Both the position numbers and the translations under genes were made by a program. This document shows, one piece after another, positions 33,144 through 41,919 of a stretch of 64,000 nt of DNA. This DNA comes from M3007 sp031425155. Its GTDB lineage: Bacteria > Bacteroidota > Bacteroidia > Chitinophagales > Saprospiraceae. The stretch is from NCBI GenBank assembly GCA_031425155.1, contig JANPIV010000048.1, positions 1 to 64,000 on the forward strand. Reading direction: 5' to 3'. How positions within the stretch are numbered: position 1 is the first letter of the stretch; every line of letters starts with the position of its first letter. Below the pieces are notes generated by a model. The model did not search any database. It was given only the letters and a program-made list of their open reading frames with translations, and was not told the origin of the DNA.

Positions 33144-34199
33144 ATGCAAATCATCCTCGGCATTATTTTTCACTTCATCGGCGGCTTCGCTTCCGGCAGT
33201 TTTTATGTTCCATTTCGGCGCGTCACAGGTTGGTCGTGGGAGAGTGCCTGGATCGTGGGCGGTGTGTTTTCGTGGCTCATTGTGCCTTTCATCGCCGCTT
33301 CGCTGACCGTGCCGGATTTTATGAGCATCATCAGTAATACGGATAGCGGCACCCTGTTTTGGACTTATTTTTTCGGCTTGTTATGGGGCATTGGCGGCCT
33401 GACCTTTGGATTGGCCATGCGCTATCTGGGCATGAGTCTGGGCATGAGCGTGGCGTTGGGATACTGTTCGGCTTTCGGTGCGCTGGTGCCTTCCATCTAT
33501 TATGGGCTGCATCCCGTGGCTGGAAAAGTGGGTTTTGGTACACTAGTGGCGAGTTCCGGCGGGCAAATGATCGTATTTGGCGTACTGGTCTGTCTGCTGG
33601 GCATCGCCATTTGTGGCCGCGCGGGTATGATGAAAGAAAAAGAACTGGACGATGTGACCAAAAAAGCGGGCGTAGCCGAGTTCAGTCTGCGCAAAGGCTT
33701 GATCGTGGCCACCATTTCCGGCATCCTGTCGGCCTGTTTCAATTTCGGTATCGAAGCCGGTAAAGACATGGCTGGCGTAGCCGTCGCCAACGGCACCAAC
33801 CCGCTTTTTCAGAACAATGTGATCTTCGTCGTGCTGCTTTGGGGCGGGCTGACCACCAATTTTATCTGGTCGATGATTCTGAATTTTCGCAACCGGAGTT
33901 TCGGCGATTACAGTAACCAAAAATCGCCTTTATTAAAAAATTATGGCTGGGCCGCGCTGGCCGGTACTACTTGGTTTCTGCAATTCTTTTTCTACGGGAT
34001 GGGTGAATCAAAACTCGGCAACGGCGCCTCCTCCTGGATCCTGCACATGGCCTTTATTATCCTGATTTCCAATGCCTGGGGCCTGCTGCTGAAAGAATGG
34101 AAGGGCGTGAGTCGCCGCACTTTTACCACGGTTTTGACGGGAGTTGGGGTGATTTTATTGTCGGTGTTGCTGGTGGGCTGGGGGAACTCGATGCGGTGA
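33144..34199 (+). CDS. rhaT: L-rhamnose/proton symporter (RhaT family)
   Basis: The 351-aa polytopic membrane protein shows the RhaT family opening GIIFHFIGGFASGSFYVPF and WSWESAWIVGGVFSWLI, with ten predicted membrane helices and glycine-rich helices such as GLLWGIGGLTFGLAMRYLG. RhaT proteins import L-rhamnose with protons through the inner membrane. It is the strongest indicator that the operon handles L-rhamnose rather than L-fucose. It sits 14 bp after the second SDR. Confidence 0.93.
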   Translation: MQIILGIIFHFIGGFASGSFYVPFRRVTGWSWESAWIVGGVFSWLIVPFIAASLTVPDFMSIISNTDSGTLFWTYFFGLLWGIGGLTFGLAMRYLGMSLGMSVALGYCSAFGALVPSIYYGLHPVAGKVGFGTLVASSGGQMIVFGVLVCLLGIAICGRAGMMKEKELDDVTKKAGVAEFSLRKGLIVATISGILSACFNFGIEAGKDMAGVAVANGTNPLFQNNVIFVVLLWGGLTTNFIWSMILNFRNRSFGDYSNQKSPLLKNYGWAALAGTTWFLQFFFYGMGESKLGNGASSWILHMAFIILISNAWGLLLKEWKGVSRRTFTTVLTGVGVILLSVLLVGWGNSMR

Positions 34200-34209
34200 G
34201 TAGAGAATT

Positions 34210-34252
34210 CATCCAAGTAAATTCAAAATTCAATTTTCAATTTACTTGGATG
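34210..34252. repeat. 43-nt palindrome upstream of the aldolase/dehydrogenase
   Basis: The sequence catccaagtaaatt ... aatttacttggatg has 14-bp perfect outer arms and an almost perfect interior. It lies between rhaT and the bifunctional aldolase gene and can form a hairpin in the transcript; there is no T-run, so termination is not clear. Confidence 0.8.
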
Positions 34253-34304
34253 ATTGCCACTGTCAATCAAAAAATAGGGCTAAAACCCACTAAAATCATA
34301 AAAA

Positions 34305-36491
34305 ATGACCAAAACCTTCCAACACGTCTCCTACCTCTGGGACGAACAAAAAGCCGCTGCACTGGCGGGCGACGAGGTGGCTTTATTGGTGTATCGCTCC
34401 AACCTGCTTGGTGCCGACCTGCGCCTGACCAACTACGGCGGCGGCAACACCTCCTGCAAAGCCCTGGCCAAAGACCCGCTCACCGGCCAGATGTTGGAAG
34501 TGATGTGGGTAAAAGGCTCCGGCGGCGACCTCGGTACCATGCAGCGCAGTGGTCTGGCGGCCCTCTACGTCAAGCGTTTGCGCAGCCTCACCAACGTGTA
34601 TCGCGGCCTCGCCCAGGAGGACGAAATGGTCGAATTGTTCAACCACTGCATCTTCGATCTGGCGTCCAAAGCCCCGTCCATTGATACGCCGCTGCACGGG
34701 TTTTTGCCGTTCAAACACATTGACCACCTTCACCCCGACGCGGCCATCGCCATTGCTGCCGCCAAAGACGGTGAGCGCATCACCGCCGAACTATTTGGCG
34801 GTACTGTCGGCTGGGTAGGCTGGCAGCGTCCGGGCTTCGATCTGGGTTTACAATTGCTGGACTGTTTGGAAAAAAACGCCGCCCAGGGCATCGCGCTGCG
34901 GGGCATTATGCTCGGTTCCCACGGCCTTTTTACCTGGGGCGACACAGCCTTCGAGAGTTATGTTAACACCTTGGAAGTCATTGAAATATGCGCTGATTAT
35001 ATAGAAAAAAACGAGGGTAAAAATCGCCCGGTTTTCGGCGGTGCCAAGCCCCAACTTTCGGAAAGTTACAAACTTTCCGAAAGTTCCCGCTCCACCCAAG
35101 CCGCTAATCTCGCCCCCATCCTGCGCGGCTTCTGCTCCACCAATAACCAATATACTAATACACCAATAACCAATAACCAATCAACCAATCAACCAAAAAT
35201 GGTGGGCCACTTTTCGGACGACGAACGGGTGCTCCAATTCATCAATTCCAATGATTTAGAGCGTCTTGCCCCGCTCGGTACCAGTTGTCCCGATCATTTT
35301 TTGCGGACGAAAATTTCGCCCCTCGTGCTGCCTTTACAACCAGATGAAGATTTATCTGATATATCAAAAATAAAGACAGTATTAACCCCCCATTTTGAAG
35401 CCTATCGGCAAATGTATGCCGACTACTACGCCACCTGTCGCCGCCCCAACAGTCCGGCGATGCGCGACCCGAATCCGGTGGTTATTTTATGGCCGGGTGT
35501 GGGCATGTTCACCTTTGCCAAAGACAAACAGACCGCCCGCGTCGCCGCCGAATTTTATACCAATGCCATCAACGTAATGCGCGGCGCGGAGGCCATTTCC
35601 GAATATACTTCGCTACCGCGCCAAGAGGCGTTCGACATCGAATACTGGTTGTTGGAAGAAGCAAAATTACAGCGTATGCCCAAGCCCAAACCGCTGAGCG
35701 GACGGGTGGCGTTGGTGACGGGTTCGGCAGGCGGTATTGGCAAAGCCATTGCCCGGAAATTCGCCGAAGAAGGGGCCTGCGTAGTGCTCAACGACCTGAA
35801 CGCCGAACGTTTGGCGGAAGCCAAAGCCGAGTTTTTGAAGACCTTTGGTAAGGATGCGGTGGCGACTGCACCGCTAAATGTGACTGATAGTCAATCCATT
35901 ACCTCGGCTTTGGAAGCGACTTGCCTGGCCTTTGGCGGCGTGGACATCGTGGTCAATAATGCGGGCATCAGCATTTCCCAGCCCTTGGCCGAGCACAGCG
36001 AAGAGAACTGGGACAAACTCTACGACATTCTGGTGAAAGGCCAGTTTCTGGTCAGTCAGGCGGGCGTAGCGGTAATGCGCAAGCAGGGTTTCGGCGGCGA
36101 CATCGTGAATATTGTTTCCAAAAATGCGGTGGTGGCTGGCCCCAACAACGCCGGTTACGGTTCCGCGAAAGCCGCTCAGGCCCACCTCACGCGCCTGCTC
36201 GCCGCCGAACTTGGCCCCGATCACATCCGCGTCAACTCGGTGAATCCCGACGCGGTCATCGCAGGCTCCAACATCTGGTCGGGCGGCTGGGCGGAGGGCC
36301 GGGCCAAAGCCTACGGTGTGACGGTGGAAGAACTACCCGCTTACTACGCCAAACGTACCCTGCTCAACGAAATCATTCTGCCCGAAGACGTGGCCAACGC
36401 CTGTTTCGCCTTCATTGGCGGTCTGCTTTCCAAGTCCACCGGCAATGCGCTGAATGTGGATGGCGGGGTAGCAATGGGATTTTTGCGGTAA
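34305..36491 (+). CDS. Bifunctional rhamnulose-1-phosphate aldolase/short-chain dehydrogenase (RhaEW type)
   Basis: The 728-aa protein fuses a class II aldolase/adducin domain with an SDR. The aldolase half (about 1-430) has the Zn-ligand region in HIDHLHPDAAIA, HGLFTWG and the substrate loop LTNYGGGNTS. The SDR half (from about 462) has TGSAGGIGKAIA, NNAGISIS and YGSAKAAQAHLT. Family role: cleaving L-rhamnulose-1-phosphate to DHAP and L-lactaldehyde, then oxidising or reducing the aldehyde. The required isomerase and kinase are not in this window. The inter-region linker carries two repeat-derived stretches, LSESYKLSESS (palindrome 35053-35085) and NNQYTNTPITNNQSTNQP (35141-35195). Confidence 0.93.
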   Translation: MTKTFQHVSYLWDEQKAAALAGDEVALLVYRSNLLGADLRLTNYGGGNTSCKALAKDPLTGQMLEVMWVKGSGGDLGTMQRSGLAALYVKRLRSLTNVYRGLAQEDEMVELFNHCIFDLASKAPSIDTPLHGFLPFKHIDHLHPDAAIAIAAAKDGERITAELFGGTVGWVGWQRPGFDLGLQLLDCLEKNAAQGIALRGIMLGSHGLFTWGDTAFESYVNTLEVIEICADYIEKNEGKNRPVFGGAKPQLSESYKLSESSRSTQAANLAPILRGFCSTNNQYTNTPITNNQSTNQPKMVGHFSDDERVLQFINSNDLERLAPLGTSCPDHFLRTKISPLVLPLQPDEDLSDISKIKTVLTPHFEAYRQMYADYYATCRRPNSPAMRDPNPVVILWPGVGMFTFAKDKQTARVAAEFYTNAINVMRGAEAISEYTSLPRQEAFDIEYWLLEEAKLQRMPKPKPLSGRVALVTGSAGGIGKAIARKFAEEGACVVLNDLNAERLAEAKAEFLKTFGKDAVATAPLNVTDSQSITSALEATCLAFGGVDIVVNNAGISISQPLAEHSEENWDKLYDILVKGQFLVSQAGVAVMRKQGFGGDIVNIVSKNAVVAGPNNAGYGSAKAAQAHLTRLLAAELGPDHIRVNSVNPDAVIAGSNIWSGGWAEGRAKAYGVTVEELPAYYAKRTLLNEIILPEDVANACFAFIGGLLSKSTGNALNVDGGVAMGFLR
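35053..35085. repeat. In-frame 33-nt palindrome inside the aldolase/dehydrogenase gene
   Basis: AACTTTCGGAAAGTT, ACA, AACTTTCCGAAAGTT: 15-bp perfect arms, each itself nearly palindromic. It encodes LSESYKLSESS within the aldolase domain's C-terminal linker, leaving the frame open. Confidence 0.85.
35141..35195. repeat. In-frame low-complexity repeat in the aldolase/dehydrogenase gene
   Basis: Iterated caataaccaa/caaccaatc units encode an Asn/Thr/Gln-rich linker (NNQYTNTPITNNQSTNQP). The base composition differs sharply from the GC-rich flanking coding sequence, and caccaataaccaataaccaa resembles intergenic repeat text rather than protein-coding DNA. Confidence 0.7.
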
Positions 36492-36671
36492 GATTTTTTT
36501 ATCATTTCATAGCAATCTGTTCCTGCTACGGCGGCGGGTATTCGTAGTTTTGAGGAGTCATCCAAACCACAGCATCCACCTGCAATTAATTATAAACATT
36601 TAAAAATCAACATTTTGAAAAATAATTTCGTGCAAAACCCCGCCTTGCCGCCCCGTAAAGGGGGGGAGCAC

Positions 36672-38027
36672 ATGGAGAAGAACTTGGGTGTCCTTCGTCT
36701 CACCCACTGTTTTTTTACTCCTCGCCTTCTGCCTTTTTTGCTTCTTGCGTTTTGCCTTTTGATCTATTCTCCTGCCAATGCCCAGGCCTACCAGAGTTTC
36801 GTCACCGGCGATACCGCCGATGTGGTGACGCCCACGAAAGGCGGCATCGTGCTGTCTGGCGGAGCAGGGGAAGTGGATGAGGCGATGCGCTGGTTTTTGC
36901 AGCAGAGCGGCGGCGGCGATATTGTCGTGCTCCGGGCGAGCGGGGAGGATGGCTATAATGACTACTTGTTCAGTGAGTTGGGCGAGACGGTCAACTCGGT
37001 GCAGAGTTTTGTGCTGCCTTCGCTGGCAGCGGCGAACGCGCCTTATGTGGCCTACAAAATCAGGCAGGCCGAGGGGCTGTGGCTCGCGGGCGGCGATCAG
37101 GCGGACTACGTGAACTGGTGGAAAGAGGGCCCGATTGAAGCGGCGATTCACTACCTGATCCATGAAAAAAAGGTGCCCATCGGTGGCATCAGCGCGGGCA
37201 TGGCTGTGCAGGGCGGGGCTTACTTTTCGGCCCTCAATGGCTCGGTGACCAGCCAGGAAGCCTTGTCCAATCCCTACAATAACCGGATGACCATCGGCAA
37301 CAGCGATTTTGTGGATCATCCTGATCTGCAAGCTGTTATCACCGATACGCACTACGATGATCCAGATCGGCGCGGACGGCATGTGGCGTTTATGGCGCGT
37401 CTGGCGGAGGATTTTGACCTCCGTGCGCGGGGAATTGCCTGTGAGGAATTCACGGCGGTTTGCATTGATTCCAGCGGCATGGCCCGCGTGTATGGCAGTT
37501 ACCCGCAGAGCATTGATTATGCATATTTTTTGCAGACCAATTGTGTGGGCGATTTCAGCCCGGAGACCTGTGTGTCGGGCCAGCCGCTGCACTGGCAACG
37601 CAACAACGCTGCTGTGTTGGTGTATCGCACACCGGGACGTACGGGCGGGCAGGCCAGCTTTAATCTGCGCGACTGGAAGACCGGCACCGGCGGCCAATGG
37701 CAAAATTGGTGGGTCGAAAACGGGGTGCTCAAAACGCAGTCGGGCGTGGCTGAGCCCGCTTGTATTACGCCGACGGAGGAACCGGATAATGGATGGAGTC
37801 TGCATGTTTTCCCTAATCCGGCTTCCGGTCAGGTGACGGTTGCCATGAATGTGCCGGGCCTGACCGCTGCGCTGGAAGTAGTGGACATGCAGGGGAAACG
37901 CGTGATCACAGTGCCTAACTGGATGGAACAAACGCAACTATCCACGCGGGACTGGCCGACAGGGCTGTATTTTTTCCGTTTAAAATTTGCGACCGGCACC
38001 GTTGTGAAAAAAGTCTGGGTCGAGTAA
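36672..38027 (+). CDS. Secreted cyanophycinase-like (peptidase S51) protein with T9SS domain
   Basis: The 451-aa protein (ATG 36672 after a GGGGGGAG ribosome-binding-like run; TTG 36615 is an alternative) has a signal peptide ending YSPANAQ. The S51 domain has the nucleophile elbow GGISAGMAVQG, the upstream GGIVLSGGAGEVDEAM, WLAGGDQADYVNWW and downstream TDTHYDDPDRRGRH segments. The C-terminus is a type A sorting domain (VFPNPASGQVTVAMN ... GLYFFRLKF). Family members hydrolyse cyanophycin or aspartyl peptides. It is probably exported by type IX secretion. The signal peptide is encoded by repeat-like DNA (ccttctgccttttttgcttc region), so its N-terminus may have been rebuilt by repeat insertion. 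Confidence 0.88.
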   Translation: MEKNLGVLRLTHCFFTPRLLPFLLLAFCLLIYSPANAQAYQSFVTGDTADVVTPTKGGIVLSGGAGEVDEAMRWFLQQSGGGDIVVLRASGEDGYNDYLFSELGETVNSVQSFVLPSLAAANAPYVAYKIRQAEGLWLAGGDQADYVNWWKEGPIEAAIHYLIHEKKVPIGGISAGMAVQGGAYFSALNGSVTSQEALSNPYNNRMTIGNSDFVDHPDLQAVITDTHYDDPDRRGRHVAFMARLAEDFDLRARGIACEEFTAVCIDSSGMARVYGSYPQSIDYAYFLQTNCVGDFSPETCVSGQPLHWQRNNAAVLVYRTPGRTGGQASFNLRDWKTGTGGQWQNWWVENGVLKTQSGVAEPACITPTEEPDNGWSLHVFPNPASGQVTVAMNVPGLTAALEVVDMQGKRVITVPNWMEQTQLSTRDWPTGLYFFRLKFATGTVVKKVWVE

Positions 38028-38071
38028 GCAACGTGTGAGCAGACGAGTGCATCAGGCAGGAAAGTTTTTTT

Positions 38072-38704
38072 ATGAAAAACAACTTACTCCTATTTTTCCT
38101 GTGCTGGATGGGTGTTCCGCTGCTGTCGTCTGCTCAAAATAGTTTTGGGGTACAAGGCGGGCTGCATTTAAGCAGTGCCACTGTGGATGGTGCCATACCC
38201 TTTATTGCTTCCAAACAAGGCAATTTCTTTTTAGGTCTGACCGGGCGGCACCCCGTCAGCCAACACTGGGCTATTAATAGTGACTTACAATACACGCGAC
38301 GCGGCTTTTTCTTTCCTACTATCCAGACGGTGGGCAACGTGCGGGCAGGCAGGCAATTGCACTATGCGGACTTTTCGGCCAGTATGGAGTATAATGTTTT
38401 TAAAAACGTTCATCTGGAATGGGGCACTTATGTCGGGCGCCGGTTGAGCGAATATGTGCAGGGCAACGAAGCGCAGGAATGGAAGAGGGCCGCGTTTCCG
38501 TTGAGTTACAAATGGGATGTCGGCTTACAGGTAGGTGCGCAGGCTTTTTTTCAGCGTTGGTCCGCTTTCGTCCGGTACAGCCACGGTGTCAAACCGATGG
38601 GCGAGCTGCGGCTCACGGACGAAGATGGCGCGGTGTTGGGTACAGTCAGATTATTTAACCGGGGCCTGCAAATAGGGGCCGGTTATCGTATATTTAATTG
38701 GTAA
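38072..38704 (+). CDS. PorT-like outer membrane beta-barrel protein
   Basis: The 210-aa protein has a signal peptide (MKNNLLLFFLCWMGVPLLSSAQ) followed by alternating beta-strand patterns (FGVQGGLHLSSAT, WAINSDLQYTRRGFFF, LHYADFSASMEYNVF, LQIGAGYRIFNW) and an aromatic C-terminus, as in small eight-strand barrels. No specific ligand or pathway can be assigned. It follows the S51 peptidase gene by 44 bp and may be co-transcribed. Confidence 0.8.
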   Translation: MKNNLLLFFLCWMGVPLLSSAQNSFGVQGGLHLSSATVDGAIPFIASKQGNFFLGLTGRHPVSQHWAINSDLQYTRRGFFFPTIQTVGNVRAGRQLHYADFSASMEYNVFKNVHLEWGTYVGRRLSEYVQGNEAQEWKRAAFPLSYKWDVGLQVGAQAFFQRWSAFVRYSHGVKPMGELRLTDEDGAVLGTVRLFNRGLQIGAGYRIFNW

Positions 38705-38724
38705 AAAAACAGAAATAATCACTA

Positions 38725-39570
38725 ATGGGTATTAATAAAATCTGGCGTAGCACTCTTTCTTTCAGAAAATTTAGAGAGAAAACGCATGAATTATCTAAAA
38801 CATACTGGCTTCAGCAATTGGGAGCGGATGCGTTATTGCAAAGCCTGGTAAATAAACCATCCAGTGGTTATACTGTAAAAGAGTTGCCTGGCTCATTTGA
38901 ATTCAGAATGTATCCTGCTACAGTAAGTGAAACAATGGATTGGATACCGACCTATATGAATAGAAACCGGCTGCATCTTTTAGTGGTTTATACCGCTTTT
39001 TTAGAAAGTTATTTAAAAAGCATTGCCTTTTTCTATGTCGCCTCGCTGGGTTATATAATTAATAAAGATTCAATGAATGAAACTATTAAACTTGATCCTA
39101 TCGGAAAGGCAATGGGTAGCCCAATTATAGAAAGATCAACTATACCTGACATGTTGAAATATGCCTCCAATCTTTTTGGGGTTGATTTTGGAAAAAATGC
39201 TGCTGATTGGATCAAAATTTATCAGCTTCGATGTGAAGTTGCTCACAACGGTGGGGTGGCTACGCCAGATTTTTTCAAAAAAATGGGGGGCATGAAAATG
39301 CACTTAGACCCAAAAGAATTTGAAATGCTGGGATTGACCTGGGAAGAATTAAGAATGTATATGAAGGCAGGAGATGACATCGCTGCCACCATTGATTTAA
39401 AAATATCTGCTTATACAATTGAGGTACTCGAAGTGGAGCAGGTAATGCGGGAACTATATACCTTGGGAAAATTGCCAGCCAGAAATTCTTTATGGCAATA
39501 TCTCCATGATAATTATGGCCTGAAAATGAGAGGAAAAGATAAACTGGAAGTAGAGCGGAGATTTTATTGA
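38725..39570 (+). CDS. HEPN-motif protein, unknown function
   Basis: The 281-aa soluble, helical protein has no recognised full-length family, but LRCEVAHNGG (R169, H174) matches the R-x4-6-H catalytic signature of HEPN ribonucleases. It is preceded by a helix with E and aromatic residues (YTAFLESYLKSIAFFYVAS) typical of HEPN bundles related to the RiboL-PSP-HEPN/MAE_28990 type. HEPN proteins are often toxins or defence effectors that cut RNA, including tRNA. The gene is visibly more A+T-rich than its neighbours. It ends only 4 bp from the 3' end of a convergent tRNA-Arg gene. No antitoxin partner is seen, so it could also be a non-toxic abortive-infection-like protein. Confidence 0.6.
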   Translation: MGINKIWRSTLSFRKFREKTHELSKTYWLQQLGADALLQSLVNKPSSGYTVKELPGSFEFRMYPATVSETMDWIPTYMNRNRLHLLVVYTAFLESYLKSIAFFYVASLGYIINKDSMNETIKLDPIGKAMGSPIIERSTIPDMLKYASNLFGVDFGKNAADWIKIYQLRCEVAHNGGVATPDFFKKMGGMKMHLDPKEFEMLGLTWEELRMYMKAGDDIAATIDLKISAYTIEVLEVEQVMRELYTLGKLPARNSLWQYLHDNYGLKMRGKDKLEVERRFY

Positions 39571-39574
39571 AAAG

Positions 39575-39648
39575 TAGTCCCGACAGGATTCGAACCTGCG
39601 ACCCTCCGCTTAGAAGGCAGATGCTCTATCCAACTGAGCTACGGGACC
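39575..39648 (-). tRNA. tRNA-Arg (anticodon TCT)
   Basis: The minus strand reads GGTCCCGTAGCTCAGTTGG at its 5' end, and the anticodon stem-loop CTGCCTTCTAAGCGG places TCT in the anticodon. The T-arm GCAGGTTCGAATCCTGTC and acceptor CGGGACT plus discriminator A complete the cloverleaf. CCA is not encoded. It is convergent with the HEPN-motif gene, separated by 4 bp. Confidence 0.96.
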
Positions 39649-40043
39649 TTACAATTTCAATGCTTGAATCGGCGCAAAAATAAGGCTTCATCAGAATATA
39701 AGCAAGGAGATTGTACACTTTTTTGCTGCCAAACCGGCGGCAGGACGATCTAAACGCAGCCGAAGACAGGCCTTTCTTTTGCTGGCCAAGAAATTGCGGT
39801 ATAGATTCCCAGAATAGTCAGTTCCAAATAACAGGAAATCCAAGGCCTTAAGCATCATCACAAACATCTGTTCCGTCGAAATATGCGCGAATATCAAATC
39901 ATGCGAACAGATAGTCGGATTAATCGGTCCTAATACAGCATTGCAAAGAGCTGTATTAGGACCGGGTATAGTTTTGAGCAAACCAGGGGCATACTTACGC
40001 CTGCTCTGGATTCATTCAGCCATTGTCGCCAAAAAGAATCGGC
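39649..40043. other. Intergenic region with one strong hairpin
   Basis: This 395-bp gap between tRNA-Arg and the SulP gene contains a perfect 15-bp inverted repeat (cggtcctaatacagc at 39925-39939 and gctgtattaggaccg at 39950-39964), which may terminate transcription or fold in RNA but lacks a T-run on either side. The rest has no credible gene: a 96-aa minus-strand frame lacks a start context and protein-like pattern. The hairpin and its surroundings do not match the other palindromes in the window. Confidence 0.5.
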
Positions 40044-41642
40044 TCATTTTTCTGAATCTTGCAGTTCGTATTCCTGATTGGAAGAGACGTGGCTCGACTG
40101 TTCCAGCGCATATTCCTCTTTAAACCCGACCAGTATGACCTGGATATTTTTATCTTTGGAACCAATTTCCAGGAAATCCCGGATTAGTTGCAGAATATCG
40201 TGGTCTATATAGAAAGAGTCGGTAGCATCTATGATAAATTTGCTGTTTTCCGGCAAATGATTCAATGTCTGCTTGATCGCCGCTTTATTTAAAAACGACA
40301 CTTCCTGCGCCAGTTTCATAGTGATGACTTCACCCGCATGGTGTTTTTCTTTTTTAAAGAAATAAGCTAGTTTTAAATTAGCCCTTAAAATGTAGAACAC
40401 ACTGATAACCAGTCCGATAGCCACTCCTTTCAGCAGATCGGTAAATACGACCGCTAAAACGGTCACAATAAATGGAACAAACTGGTATTTGCCACTGTGC
40501 CACATGTGTTTGAACACAGTCGGGCTGGCCAGTTTATAACCGATCATCAGTAAGATGGCGGCCAGGCAAGCCAGGGGGATTTTATTGAGTATAGTGGGTA
40601 TAGAAAGTACTGCAATCAACAGGAATATACCATGTGCAATCGCAGCGGTCTTGGTACGTCCGCCGGAATTGATATTAGCCGAGGTTCTGACAATTACCGA
40701 GGTCATCGGAATACCGCCGATCATACCGCTCAATATATTACCTGCGCCTTGGGCAAACAGTTCGGTATTAGAATTCGTATAACGTTTCAGCGGATCCAGT
40801 TTGTCCGCGGCTTCTATACATAGCAGCGTCTCGATGCTGGCTACGGCGGCTATAGTGGCCGCTACCACCCATACTTTTGGATTTTGAATAGCCGTGAAAT
40901 CAGGATTGGAGAATTGCCCGATAAAATCACTAAAAGACTTTGGCGTTGGCAGGTTTACTAAATGTTCCTGAGAAATAGCCAGCGTTGAGCCGGATGCTTT
41001 AAATATTTCATTGATAACTACCCCTGCTACCACTGCGACCAGTGCGCCAGGCACTACTTTCAGGTTTTTCAGGAACGCTACTTTATTGAAAGCAATCAGT
41101 ATGGCTAATGAAACCAGCGTAATAATAATCGCGCCGAGGTGAGAATAATTAATAGCATTTATAATAGCAGAAAAAGTATTGTGCCCGGTGTTGGTTTCTA
41201 CAAAGAAAAAATCACCTTCATTATCCACATCGTAGCCGATGGCATGTGGCAATTGCTTAAGGATAATAATAACACCGATGGCCGTAAGCATCCCTTCGAT
41301 CACGTTGGAGGGGAAATAATTGGATATGGTCCCTGCTTTGGCAATACCCAGCAGAATCTGCATAATACCCGCCAGTACAACGGCCAGCAGGAATGTTTCG
41401 TAAGAACCAAGACTACTGATAGCCACCAATATAATGGCCGTCAGCCCGGCGGCGGGCCCGGAGACGCTTAGTTGCGAATTGCTTAAACTCCCCACTATAA
41501 TGCCACCGATGACCCCGGAAATAATACCAGCAAAAAGCGGTGCACCACTCGCCAGAGCAATGCCCAGGCAAAGCGGAAGGGCTACCAGAAAAACGACTAG
41601 TCCGGAGAGTATATCCGTCTTGAAATATGCTGCTTTATTCAT
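40044..41642 (-). CDS. SulP-family inorganic anion transporter
   Basis: I use ATG 41642 (MNKAAYFKTDILSGLVVFLVALPLCLGIAL), giving 532 aa; the upstream extension shows no conserved pattern. The protein has the SulP transmembrane core with the characteristic LPLCLGIALASGAPLFAGI, SNSQLSVSGPAAGLTAI and GAGNILSGMIGGIPMTSVIVRTSANINSGG motifs. A short C-terminal STAS-like domain (residues about 450-520) follows. SulP proteins move sulfate, bicarbonate or other anions across the inner membrane; the ligand cannot be decided from the sequence. Confidence 0.92.
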   Translation of the reverse strand: MNKAAYFKTDILSGLVVFLVALPLCLGIALASGAPLFAGIISGVIGGIIVGSLSNSQLSVSGPAAGLTAIILVAISSLGSYETFLLAVVLAGIMQILLGIAKAGTISNYFPSNVIEGMLTAIGVIIILKQLPHAIGYDVDNEGDFFFVETNTGHNTFSAIINAINYSHLGAIIITLVSLAILIAFNKVAFLKNLKVVPGALVAVVAGVVINEIFKASGSTLAISQEHLVNLPTPKSFSDFIGQFSNPDFTAIQNPKVWVVAATIAAVASIETLLCIEAADKLDPLKRYTNSNTELFAQGAGNILSGMIGGIPMTSVIVRTSANINSGGRTKTAAIAHGIFLLIAVLSIPTILNKIPLACLAAILLMIGYKLASPTVFKHMWHSGKYQFVPFIVTVLAVVFTDLLKGVAIGLVISVFYILRANLKLAYFFKKEKHHAGEVITMKLAQEVSFLNKAAIKQTLNHLPENSKFIIDATDSFYIDHDILQLIRDFLEIGSKDKNIQVILVGFKEEYALEQSSHVSSNQEYELQDSEK

Positions 41643-41919
41643 TTTAAATTGAATTTTATGAAATTTGTTGGCACGAGCTGCCAGCCTTATATGGACGCGC
41701 CAAAACTGACAGCCACCAGCCTCCGGTGGAGTAAGGGAGTGAAAGAAATTGCTGGAAATGAATGGGTTATGGTCCAGGTATTTCAATTAATTGAGGTAAT
41801 ACAGTAGTTTTCCCTTGAAAATTGGAATACACAAACATGATATACCTCGCGCCGTTAGTACGAAGCATAAACATTCGGGGGAAATGAACGTTAGGAAACG
41901 CAATAAAACTAAGTGGAAA

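Noticed and set aside
39691..39981. 96-aa minus-strand frame between tRNA-Arg and the SulP gene
   Set aside because: It spans the perfect hairpin at 39925-39964 and has no recognisable pattern.
41643..41919. 107-aa minus-strand frame upstream of the SulP gene
   Set aside because: No conserved pattern or start context; this stretch probably only holds the SulP promoter.
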